Origin: Streptomyces sp. H39-S7
GTDB lineage: Bacteria; Actinomycetota; Actinomycetes; Streptomycetales; Streptomycetaceae
Assembly (NCBI RefSeq): GCF_027158205.1
Contig: NZ_JAPVLU010000014.1
Span: 41,911-105,910, forward strand
Direction: 5' to 3'
Length of the DNA stretch: 64,000 bases
Part shown: piece after piece, positions 8,252 through 15,962 of the stretch
Layout: the number at the start of each line of letters is the position of its first letter
How positions within the stretch are numbered: the first letter of the stretch is position 1
The notes under the pieces: generated by a model
The model's database searches: none
Seen by the model: the letters and a program-made list of their open reading frames with translations, nothing else
What the model was told of the DNA's origin: nothing
Program-made: the position numbers and the translations under genes

Positions 8252-9384
8252 CTCCGGGCCTCCTGCAGCAGGTGTCTCGGCCAGATGGCGAGCAGCGTGC
8301 GGTCGTCGTCGAAGGTCTCCCGGGAGAAGTCCAACAGGTGGGCGAGCCCGCGAGCGGGTACCGGAGTGCGCAGGTGCCGGTGGAACAGTTCCCCAACGGC
8401 ACCCGTGCCGTCACCCAGCGCGTCCCCGAAACCGTCGGTGCCGACGAGGAGAACGGATGCGGGACCGAGTACCGTCCGCTGGACCGGGAGGGGCGAAGGA
8501 ACCCGGGGCAGCGGCGTCACCGCCGAGGACAGCACCTCAGTTCCGTACGAGTCCTTCGTCGTCAGGAGACGCTGATAGCCGCCCCCGCTCCTGTCGAGCA
8601 ACCAGGCGCCGGAGTCACCGACCTGGACGAGGCTGACCTCCGGTACCCCGGACTCGTCGATCCGCACGACACCGGTCACCAGGGTCGTCGCGTACTTGCG
8701 CTCGGCCTCTTCGCTGTAGGCCCCTTCGGGCTCACGCCCAGCCGCCGCCCGGGCGACGAGTTGCCAGGCAGCCGACCGCACCACATGGGGCCAGTCCACG
8801 GTGGGGGCCCCTGAGTCCAGTTGCTGCAGCAAATTACTGACCGCCCCCCGGCACGCCAGGGCCGAGCCGATCGAGGACTGCTCGGCCGAGGACACACCGT
8901 CCGCAACGGCGAACACCACGCTCTGGGTGGGCTCGTGCACGGAGACCGCCACGTCGTCCTCGCGTGGCCGGCCCGCGTAGCGGTGGGCGTACCCGCGCAC
9001 GGACGCCAAGCGCACCGTCACGAGATCCGTGGACCACCCGTCGTAAACGGTGTCCGGGCGGTACGACGGCGCTGCGGGCGGCCTGGGTTCGAATCGGTAC
9101 CCCGGCTCCCCAACGGTGATCGCCTCCCAGTCCGCAGGCGAGTACGGCTCCGGTTGAGCCGTCGCGGGCGGCGGGGCGGGTAAGGCTGCAGCCGGCGGCC
9201 TGACGGAGGGCGGTGCTGCCGCCGGATGCGCGACGCCGGGACGAGCGCTGGGCGGACGTTCGGGCGGCGGATGAAACAGCGGCACAGGAGGCTGGTCGAA
9301 GTCCCCGCGCCACCCGTCCGATCGTACGTAGTCGTCGATCCCGGCGCCCTCGCCCGCCCGGCCGGCGGAATTCGGCCTGTCCAT
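8248..9384 (-). CDS. PP2C-family protein phosphatase
   Basis: 378 residues from the ATG at 9384 (GAGG upstream); a TTG at 9399 is a weaker alternative. A Pro/Ala-rich N-terminal third precedes the PP2C fold with motif I-like REDDVAV, the metal-binding AVADGVSS and a late GTDGFGDALGDG (metal Asp) plus DDRTLLAIW near the C-terminus. It should dephosphorylate targets of the adjacent kinase. It is tightly packed between the vWA gene (about 1 nt gap) and the kinase gene (4-nt overlap), indicating fixed stoichiometry. Confidence 0.88.
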   Translation of the reverse strand: MDRPNSAGRAGEGAGIDDYVRSDGWRGDFDQPPVPLFHPPPERPPSARPGVAHPAAAPPSVRPPAAALPAPPPATAQPEPYSPADWEAITVGEPGYRFEPRPPAAPSYRPDTVYDGWSTDLVTVRLASVRGYAHRYAGRPREDDVAVSVHEPTQSVVFAVADGVSSAEQSSIGSALACRGAVSNLLQQLDSGAPTVDWPHVVRSAAWQLVARAAAGREPEGAYSEEAERKYATTLVTGVVRIDESGVPEVSLVQVGDSGAWLLDRSGGGYQRLLTTKDSYGTEVLSSAVTPLPRVPSPLPVQRTVLGPASVLLVGTDGFGDALGDGTGAVGELFHRHLRTPVPARGLAHLLDFSRETFDDDRTLLAIWPRHLLQEARR

Positions 9385-9385
9385 T

Positions 9386-10063
9386 TCAGACCTCGTCAAT
9401 TGCCATGTGGAAACCCTCGGGCTTCGTGACGATCAACTCGGCATTGCCGTTCGCCAAGCTGCGGCCGGACTCCACCATGCTCTGGGTGAGGGCCAGGAAG
9501 AACGAGGAGATGGCCGTGCCCAGATCGGCACCTGCCACTGCCACCAGGGCGAACTCCTGTTTCGTTGCCACCTCCAGCATCATCGCCGGAGCGGCCTGGC
9601 CGATACCGCAGGCAACGACGTTCGGCGCCGCGGGCGTCACACCCCGGTCGGTCAGTCGCCGATGCGGGGTCTTCCAGTCCTCACCGGAGTTGGGCATGCC
9701 ATCGCTGAGGAAGAACACCGCCGGGCGGTGAACCTTGTACCCCTCGGACTTCAACCGGTTGATGTCGTGCGGCAGCCGGTTCAGCAGCGCGGTGAACACC
9801 GCTTCGTAACTGGTGGTGCCCCGGGTGACCAGCTCAGGCAGCTGGGTCTCCCTGCGCAGATCGGCGAGTTCCACCCGCGTCACGACGTCGTCGGAGAAGC
9901 CCAGGACCGAGAAGCGCACTTTCGCCGCGGCCATCGGTTCGCCCAGCAGGGTGTTGTGCAACGACTGAAGGCCCTGATTCAGTTCGCCAAGGTGTTTGGT
10001 CATCGACCCGGACTCGTCGGCTAGTACGTAGACAGGCAGTAGAGAGCCACGGTTATCGGACAC
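9386..10063 (-). CDS. TerY-like vWA domain protein
   Basis: 225 residues from a GTG at 10063 with AAGGAA about 8 nt upstream; a further in-frame start at 10105 lacks support. It is a single von Willebrand factor A domain with the MIDAS motif DESGSM, then the T-G-T-T-S region (ELVTRGTTSYEAV) and FFLSDGMPNSG. In TerY-P triads this protein binds metal and scaffolds kinase and phosphatase. The downstream PP2C start follows almost at once. Confident on fold; the partners are inferred from context. Confidence 0.88.
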   Translation of the reverse strand: MSDNRGSLLPVYVLADESGSMTKHLGELNQGLQSLHNTLLGEPMAAAKVRFSVLGFSDDVVTRVELADLRRETQLPELVTRGTTSYEAVFTALLNRLPHDINRLKSEGYKVHRPAVFFLSDGMPNSGEDWKTPHRRLTDRGVTPAAPNVVACGIGQAAPAMMLEVATKQEFALVAVAGADLGTAISSFFLALTQSMVESGRSLANGNAELIVTKPEGFHMAIDEV

Positions 10064-10124
10064 TGCGGTGTTCCTTCTTCTGTGGGTGGCTGTCGGGCGG
10101 TGCAATTGCGGGAACTGTCATGGC

Positions 10125-11828
10125 TCACCCCACCGTCGCGGCGGGCAGCAACCCCTTCGGACACTCGGCGATCAGGTCCGGGCGCCCGGCGAGCACGCCA
10201 CGGCCCAGATGCAGCAAGGTGTTCTGCAGCAAAGCGGAGAACAGGGCCGTCTGGTCCGCCGCGGGAACCGCGGGGTCCGCGACGAAGGCCAGCTCAGGAC
10301 TGGAGGCGATCCGCAGCACACCGCGGGATTCTGCTGTGCCCAGACCGCAGGCGACGATGGTGGGGGCGTAACGGTGTGCCGCGAGGCTCTGCCGGGCGTC
10401 GGGCCATTTCACGTTGTCCTGCGGAGGGGCGGTGGTCACCAGGAACACCACGGGACGGTGGACCCGGCCACCGCCGTGCTTGAGACGGTCAACATCTCCG
10501 GGCAGCAGGTCGAGCAGCCCGTCGAAGGCCGCGGCGAGGTGCAGGCCGCCGCCGGCCGAGAGATGGGGCACATCCGTGCCCCAGTCGACCCGTGTCAACG
10601 GCATCCTCATGTCCGGGCGTTCGGCGAAGCCGATCACGGACAGCCGCAGGCCTGCCGCCACGTCGGGGCTCTGGGTCAGTGCGGTGTGGAGCGAACGCAG
10701 CGCGTCGTTGAAGCCCGCGGTGAACGGCGCGGCCGACTGCGAGGCGTCGAGCACCACGTAGACCGGCATCGTCGCCCCGGCGCCCGCCGGGGCCGCACCG
10801 GCCGGCGCCCCTGGTGCCGGGCCCGCGACCGCGGCCGCGCCGCCCCACATCACCGGGGCGGTGGCGGCCGGCCCCACGGCGGGCGGTGGCGGCCCCCCGA
10901 CCTGCGGGCCGTACATCGGGAGCGCGCCTACTGCCGGACCACCGTAGGACGACATCAGGTCCGGAGCCCGGAAGAAGTCCTTCTCGACCATGAACTTGAA
11001 CATCTCGTCGCTGCGCTGGGTGCCCAGCTCCCAGCGCATGGCCTGAGTGCTCTCCCACTCGAGACGCAGTTGCAGCGCACGCTCCGTGTCCTCGGGATGC
11101 TTGACGAGATGCTGCCGGATGAGCCCCTCGATGTCCCAGCTCATCCCGGCAAGGGCAGCACCACGGCGCTTCTCGCGATCCAGTTCTCCGGTGAGCCTGA
11201 GGTTCTCGACGGCCTCGTCCGACGTGACCTCCGCCACCCGCTTCTCGTGTTGCCGCTGCCCCAGAGTCCCGTCCCGGCGCGCCCGGGTCAGCGCCTTGAT
11301 GTACTGCCTCGCGTCGTCGTCCGGCTCGATATGGACCCGGCACAGGTAGATCGTCAGACCTTCAGGGAGCCGGACCGGCTGCTGGAACGCCCTGTTCACC
11401 TCCTCCTCCGCCCGGTCGGCCTCATCGATCGCGTAGCGGCGCGCGGTCGTGCGCAGAAGGTGGATGACGTGTCCGTACACAATGGGCAGCGCGTCGGGAA
11501 CACTGCGGCGCACCACCTGCTCCGGGTCCTCGACCCGGAAGCCGACATCCAGCGTGGCCTCGAAACGATGCGCCTGGTCGCTGCACGGCAGCGGGGTGCT
11601 GCGCACTGCCGCCTGCCGTCGATGGTCGCCGAGGTCGACCGCCAGCCGGGTACCGCTCCTGCCGAGCACCTTCGCCCAGAAATTCGGGGTCGCACTCGTG
11701 CCGACGGTGAGCTTGCCGTCGGAGGCGATATGAACGATGGCCACGTTACGGTGCCGGTCCCACCAATCCTTGTGCTGATCGCTCGGCATCGAGTCCACGC
11801 TGGTGATCAGGGGCAGCGTCGCAGCCAT
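10125..11828 (-). CDS. SPFH/band-7-like N-domain fused to vWA domain
   Basis: 567 residues. Residues about 20-260 resemble an SPFH/prohibitin-like fold: a FEATLDVGFRVEDPEQVV strand region, GLTIYLCRVHIEPDDDA, then a charged helical coiled-coil-like stretch rich in E/R/K. A Pro/Gly/Ala linker (about 300-355) leads to a C-terminal vWA domain. Its MIDAS reads LDASQSA instead of DxSxS-M, and later parts match the neighbouring TerY-like protein (VHRPVVFLVTTAPP, IVACGLG). Thus the vWA domain is a diverged paralogue of the one at 9386-10063. The SPFH call is moderate. Starts 1 nt after the ATPase stop. Confidence 0.7.
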   Translation of the reverse strand: MAATLPLITSVDSMPSDQHKDWWDRHRNVAIVHIASDGKLTVGTSATPNFWAKVLGRSGTRLAVDLGDHRRQAAVRSTPLPCSDQAHRFEATLDVGFRVEDPEQVVRRSVPDALPIVYGHVIHLLRTTARRYAIDEADRAEEEVNRAFQQPVRLPEGLTIYLCRVHIEPDDDARQYIKALTRARRDGTLGQRQHEKRVAEVTSDEAVENLRLTGELDREKRRGAALAGMSWDIEGLIRQHLVKHPEDTERALQLRLEWESTQAMRWELGTQRSDEMFKFMVEKDFFRAPDLMSSYGGPAVGALPMYGPQVGGPPPPAVGPAATAPVMWGGAAAVAGPAPGAPAGAAPAGAGATMPVYVVLDASQSAAPFTAGFNDALRSLHTALTQSPDVAAGLRLSVIGFAERPDMRMPLTRVDWGTDVPHLSAGGGLHLAAAFDGLLDLLPGDVDRLKHGGGRVHRPVVFLVTTAPPQDNVKWPDARQSLAAHRYAPTIVACGLGTAESRGVLRIASSPELAFVADPAVPAADQTALFSALLQNTLLHLGRGVLAGRPDLIAECPKGLLPAATVG

Positions 11829-11829
11829 G

Positions 11830-14082
11830 TCATTCCTTCTCTCGGTCGAGCACTCTGTTCACGGCCCACGCAGTGAGCGGCAGCGGGGCGAGTTCGTCAC
11901 GATCGGTCCATTCGGCGGCGTACCGGCGGATGATGCGGCCCGAGCGGCCATCACCGTGCACTAGGGCTCCCAGCATGTTCAGAAAGGTCTCCCGCAGCCG
12001 GGAGTCCGTCTCGGCGAGCGCCGCCCAGTTCCGCAGCGTCTGTTGTGCCTGCCGATGGGAGATGGGCTGGCCCAGCGCCTCACGCCACAGCAGCACCAGC
12101 GGATCGCGTACCTCGGCCCGGACTTCGCTCAGGAAGAGCAGCGCCGGCCATCCGTCATAGCCCTCGAATTCCGGTTGCGTGCCGTCGATGACGAGGCCGG
12201 TCGCCATGATCAGAAAGGCCAGCAGGCAAGTGGGGCGGGTCTGCGGCGGCGCCAGGCCGGTCCGCAGCGCACCCAGCACCAAAGGTGCCCGTGTGTAGTC
12301 GTCCGCCAGGAGGTCGGTGTAAGCGTTGCCGATGGCCACCGCGACCTTGATGCTGTCCACAGCCGACAGCCGGGCCAGCCGCGTGATGTTCTGCTCCGCG
12401 TCGCCGGAGGCCGACAGCAGGCCGTACACCCGTGCGGCCGTGGCCTGGCCGAGCGGACGGCTCCGATCGGCGAACCATTCGGCGACCAGCACGTCGATCT
12501 GTGGGCGTAGTTCCGGATCGCCGGCCCCGATCGACAGCGCGTAGGCGACCGCCTCACGAAACCGCTCGTCCTGATGGAACGCCCAACCGGCCAGCACGCG
12601 CCGGTTCAGGTACGGAAACGCCGTCGGCAGCAGTCCGCCGAGAGCCACCGCCGCGTACACCCGCACCTCGTCGGAGCGGTCCGTGACCAACTCGCCCAGC
12701 CAGCCGAGCAGCAGCTCCTGAATCGGGTACTCCGACCAGGCGTGCGCGAGCACCTGCCGCGGATAGTCCGGATCCTGGTACTCCAAACAGCATCCCGTGC
12801 CGGGCGCGTCGACCCGGCCGGCGCGCAGCCGGGCCAGCAGCTTCCGCATCGGCAGAGCCAGGGGGTCGTGTGCTGGCAATGGCTGGTAACGGACCGCCGG
12901 ATCCTGCGATCCGGTGTGAACGCGAACTGCGTCCAGCCGACGTTCCAGCATGCGCGCGGCGTCGGTGATGTCCTCCTGCGGCAGGCCGTTGAGCACGGCC
13001 AGCGCCAGTGAGAAGCAGCGGGTGAAGGTCTCCGTCAGACTGCCGGCCCAGATCGCGAAGGTCTCGACGCCCTTACGAGCCATCCGGTCACGGATCCGGT
13101 GCAGGTCAGGCTCGCCGGACTGATACTCGTCATGCAGCGCGGTGGCGAGATCCGCGGCGCTGCCGCAGGTCGCGTTGGCGTCCAGGTGCTCGGCGAGCAA
13201 CGCCTCCACCTCGGCGTCGGCGAGCATCCGCTCCGCCTCCCGCACGCCGAACCGCCAGCGAAGGTAGCGCCTGACGATGCCGCGGAGCACCGGTGGCCGG
13301 GTCAGGTCCACCACTCCGGTCAGCAGCTCGCTGTCCGCCACGTCGGTATCGGCGATGGTGACGACCATGACGGCGTTCGCGTCCAGAAGGGCGGTCTGCA
13401 ACCGGTCGAATATCTCGCCACGCAGATTCGCCGCGTCCGCCGGCCGGTCCAGCAGGAAGCCGGCACCGGCTTCGATGCCCATACCGGAACCGTCGGCTGC
13501 CGAGGTGTCCAGGCGGTCGGCCAGCGACGCGAAGTCCACCCCGCTGTCGAGGTGGTAGACCGGTCCGCGGCATGGCAAGAGGAGCCGTACGGCGGTGGCG
13601 GCTTTGCCCAGGCCGTCGGCACCGCGCAGGATGGCCATGCCCTGCTTGGCCAGCGCCACGCGCGCCTCGTCGTACCCCGGTGCCTCCTCGTACGCGTTCT
13701 GAATTCGTTCACGCAGCACCGGTGACAACGGCCGCAGTCGTTCGCGCGCCCCACCGAGCAGGAAAACGTACTTGTCGCGGCCGACAGCATCGCCGTCCAC
13801 GTTGGCGAAGGCGTTGCGCAGGTGGCCGTGCCGTTGGGATCCCGCTCCGAAGCGGCCGGTGGCGGCGTCTTCCCCGCCCGTGCCGATCCGGTCGTCGTCA
13901 TGCGCAGCAGGGTCGGGGCCGTGACCGGAGCCCGACGCCGCTTCCGGGGTACCCCCTCCCGGCACGCCATCGGCCCCGCCCGCAGGCGGGGCCGTGGCCG
14001 GTGCCGGTTCGGAAGCTCCCCCAACCGCTCCCGAACCGGCAGCTCCTCCCCCCGCGCCCCCCAGCGGTATGGGCTGATTCAC
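11830..14082 (-). CDS. STAND-like ATPase with degenerate P-loop and helical repeat C-terminus
   Basis: 750 residues. Residues 1-85 are low-complexity Gly/Ala/Pro. A short motif GDAVGRDK follows (97-104), then a P-loop-like GADGLGKA (154-161) in which the Ser/Thr after Lys is Ala, and a hydrophobic strand ANAVMVVTIADTD resembling Walker B. The C-terminal 400 residues are alpha-helical and repeat-like. This fits a STAND-type conflict NTPase that binds rather than rapidly hydrolyses nucleotide. The start overlaps the cyclase stop (ATGA). The GD-x-VGRDK motif also ends the cyclase protein, suggesting that the two dock. Family assignment is by architecture, not by strong homology. Confidence 0.65.
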   Translation of the reverse strand: MNQPIPLGGAGGGAAGSGAVGGASEPAPATAPPAGGADGVPGGGTPEAASGSGHGPDPAAHDDDRIGTGGEDAATGRFGAGSQRHGHLRNAFANVDGDAVGRDKYVFLLGGARERLRPLSPVLRERIQNAYEEAPGYDEARVALAKQGMAILRGADGLGKAATAVRLLLPCRGPVYHLDSGVDFASLADRLDTSAADGSGMGIEAGAGFLLDRPADAANLRGEIFDRLQTALLDANAVMVVTIADTDVADSELLTGVVDLTRPPVLRGIVRRYLRWRFGVREAERMLADAEVEALLAEHLDANATCGSAADLATALHDEYQSGEPDLHRIRDRMARKGVETFAIWAGSLTETFTRCFSLALAVLNGLPQEDITDAARMLERRLDAVRVHTGSQDPAVRYQPLPAHDPLALPMRKLLARLRAGRVDAPGTGCCLEYQDPDYPRQVLAHAWSEYPIQELLLGWLGELVTDRSDEVRVYAAVALGGLLPTAFPYLNRRVLAGWAFHQDERFREAVAYALSIGAGDPELRPQIDVLVAEWFADRSRPLGQATAARVYGLLSASGDAEQNITRLARLSAVDSIKVAVAIGNAYTDLLADDYTRAPLVLGALRTGLAPPQTRPTCLLAFLIMATGLVIDGTQPEFEGYDGWPALLFLSEVRAEVRDPLVLLWREALGQPISHRQAQQTLRNWAALAETDSRLRETFLNMLGALVHGDGRSGRIIRRYAAEWTDRDELAPLPLTAWAVNRVLDREKE

Positions 14083-14879
14083 CAGCGGACCGGTCCTTGC
14101 TGGTGAACGACCTTGTCCCGGCCGACGACGTCACCGTGGACGACACCAACCTGGATGGCGCTCCCGCCGACCGCGCCGTCCTGCGCGCGGGCGCCATCTC
14201 CGTTATCCGGCTGGGCGCCTCCAGAGGCCGCGAAAGGCGACAGCGCAGCCGGCTTCGGCTCTGCGGCAGCTTTCGGCCGCGGCGGCAGTCCCGGCGGCGC
14301 GCTGAACCCCGGCACAGTGATCCAACTCTCGACCACCTCACCGTGTTTGGTGGTGAACTGCAGCGGGAGATACGCGGCGGGGTCGATCCCCCGATGGGCG
14401 TGCCGAACGACACCGTCGTACACCTGCCCCGAGACGATGAACGCCAGATGAGCGGATTCGGCAGCTTCCAGCACGTCACGCAGCGGCTGCGCATCCACCA
14501 GGCGGCACGCCATGTTCACCGCGTCCCCGGACCACCCGTGCCGGTCCTTCGTGACCAGCCCCTGGTGGAGGGCCAGTCGCATGCGCAGGGAGTGTGCTGA
14601 GCTGAAGACCTGAGCCTTCTCACGCAGTCCGTCATCGAGCGCACGCACCAACGGCCCCGCCAGCCGTACCGGCGAGATCGTGGGCGGCACCAACATCAGA
14701 ATGCCGTCCCCGCGATCCTCGGCAACGACCACCCCACGGTCGATGCCCACCTGCGCGAAGGCGCTCTCCACCACCTTGTACATCGCGTCGCGCATGGACC
14801 GCTGAATGAGGTCGGACCTCGTGCTGAAACTCTCCAAGTCCAAGACCAGGATCCAGTAGTGCAGCGCTTCGGATGTCAT
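14079..14879 (-). CDS. Class III nucleotidyl cyclase-like protein
   Basis: 266 residues from ATG at 14879, with GAGGGG about 6 nt upstream; the longer frame to 14966 adds unrelated sequence. The fold is read from metal-binding Asp14 (LVLDLESF), Asp58 (EDRGDGILML) and the transition-state pair Asn122/Arg126 (GDAVNMACRL). The usual purine-selecting Lys before GD is Glu here, so the base used is uncertain and could be a pyrimidine. A Pro/Ala linker leads to the C-terminal tail VHGDVVGRDKVV. It is the first gene of the six-gene operon and the likely signal generator for the system. Confidence 0.78.
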   Translation of the reverse strand: MTSEALHYWILVLDLESFSTRSDLIQRSMRDAMYKVVESAFAQVGIDRGVVVAEDRGDGILMLVPPTISPVRLAGPLVRALDDGLREKAQVFSSAHSLRMRLALHQGLVTKDRHGWSGDAVNMACRLVDAQPLRDVLEAAESAHLAFIVSGQVYDGVVRHAHRGIDPAAYLPLQFTTKHGEVVESWITVPGFSAPPGLPPRPKAAAEPKPAALSPFAASGGAQPDNGDGARAQDGAVGGSAIQVGVVHGDVVGRDKVVHQQGPVRW

Positions 14880-15044
14880 CGAACCCCTCTCGCGGAACCG
14901 GTCACTTCCCGGCTCCTCATGTCCTACGGCACGGCTCAGCGTCCGTCTACGCCATATGGCGCACAACGGCTCAGACCGGCTTCTGGGTGCGGGGTGAGGC
15001 GACCCATCGAAGACCGGCAGACAACCGCCCTGCCGACTACCGGG
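14880..15044 (-). promoter_or_regulatory. Leader region of the cyclase-kinase operon
   Basis: 165 nt between the nuclease gene stop and the cyclase start. It holds the cyclase ribosome-binding site (GAGGGG) and presumably the operon promoter. I do not see a clear operator palindrome. Confidence 0.35.
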
Positions 15045-15722
15045 TCAGCGACGCAGTTGATCTGGCGGAGCTTGGGGATCGGTGAAGACGGCCAGATACT
15101 GGAATTCGCCCCGAAGCCCATCTTGGCGCGAGTATGGCTGCCAGTTGAGGCGGTACCTGCCGCGCAGCGTCCGGGTGTTCGGTTCGTAGTCGCCGCCGCC
15201 CCAGAGCAGGTTCCCCGTGAGCGTGCGCCCTTCGTGGATGCGGAAGTCCTGGTCCCGAGTGGACTTGCGGCCCTGCTTCGGCGGTGTCCACAACCCGGCT
15301 TCGTTGGTGACGAGGAGCGCCAGACCGTTCTGGTCAGGTCGATTACTGAAGCGCTCCAGCCTGGCGATGTCGGAGACGAAGCCGAGCCGGGCCAAGTCAG
15401 CAGCGGAGTGCGCCTTCAGCGCGTACTGCTCAGGGACGTGCCCAGCCGTACCGATCCGTTCCGCGGTGCGGTACTTGAACTCGATGGCCGTGCGGGTCGA
15501 AGGACCGATGCACATCAGGTCGAGGTACTCGGCGGGCGCCGTAGTCGCTTGGTGCTGACGCACCTCCAGCCTGGATCGGATCGAGGGGGCCAGTTCCCAC
15601 AATGCCCGCGCGAAGCTGTGTTGAAGATCCGCCTCGGAGTGGAATACCGGCCACTCCAGCCGGAGCCGGGCCATGACGTCCTGAAGAGGCACCTCTCCGG
15701 CGATAAGTGGTTCGGGCGTCAT
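15045..15722 (-). CDS. Putative PD-(D/E)XK nuclease-like protein
   Basis: 225 residues, no named family recognised. The central part (about residues 55-85) reads EYLDLMCIG...TAIEFKY, the Asp-(X)n-Glu-X-Lys pattern of PD-(D/E)XK nucleases, after a helical N-terminus. A later segment with LLVTNEAGLW resembles the strand following the core in such folds. It lies between the cyclase operon and the DUF2075 gene, both defence-like, which supports a role in DNA restriction. Function inferred from the motif only. Confidence 0.6.
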   Translation of the reverse strand: MTPEPLIAGEVPLQDVMARLRLEWPVFHSEADLQHSFARALWELAPSIRSRLEVRQHQATTAPAEYLDLMCIGPSTRTAIEFKYRTAERIGTAGHVPEQYALKAHSAADLARLGFVSDIARLERFSNRPDQNGLALLVTNEAGLWTPPKQGRKSTRDQDFRIHEGRTLTGNLLWGGGDYEPNTRTLRGRYRLNWQPYSRQDGLRGEFQYLAVFTDPQAPPDQLRR

Positions 15723-15962
15723 CGCGGAGCCCGGTTACCGCGCGGCAAGCGGCGCTGTTGTTTCCCTCTCACACTTCCCCCACATGTGCGGAGATTCCCT
15801 CGGGAGTGACCGTAGCTACGTTGCACGGGCCGAATCAGTTGTTTCTCACAACCCCTGCAGCTACTACGGCGAGAAGAGTAGGGCCGACGCTGGCAGCCGG
15901 GTCTGCAGCGGATCCTATGACCGACAAGCCGTCCAATTGTCCTGGCGGTCGGAGAAGAGCCG

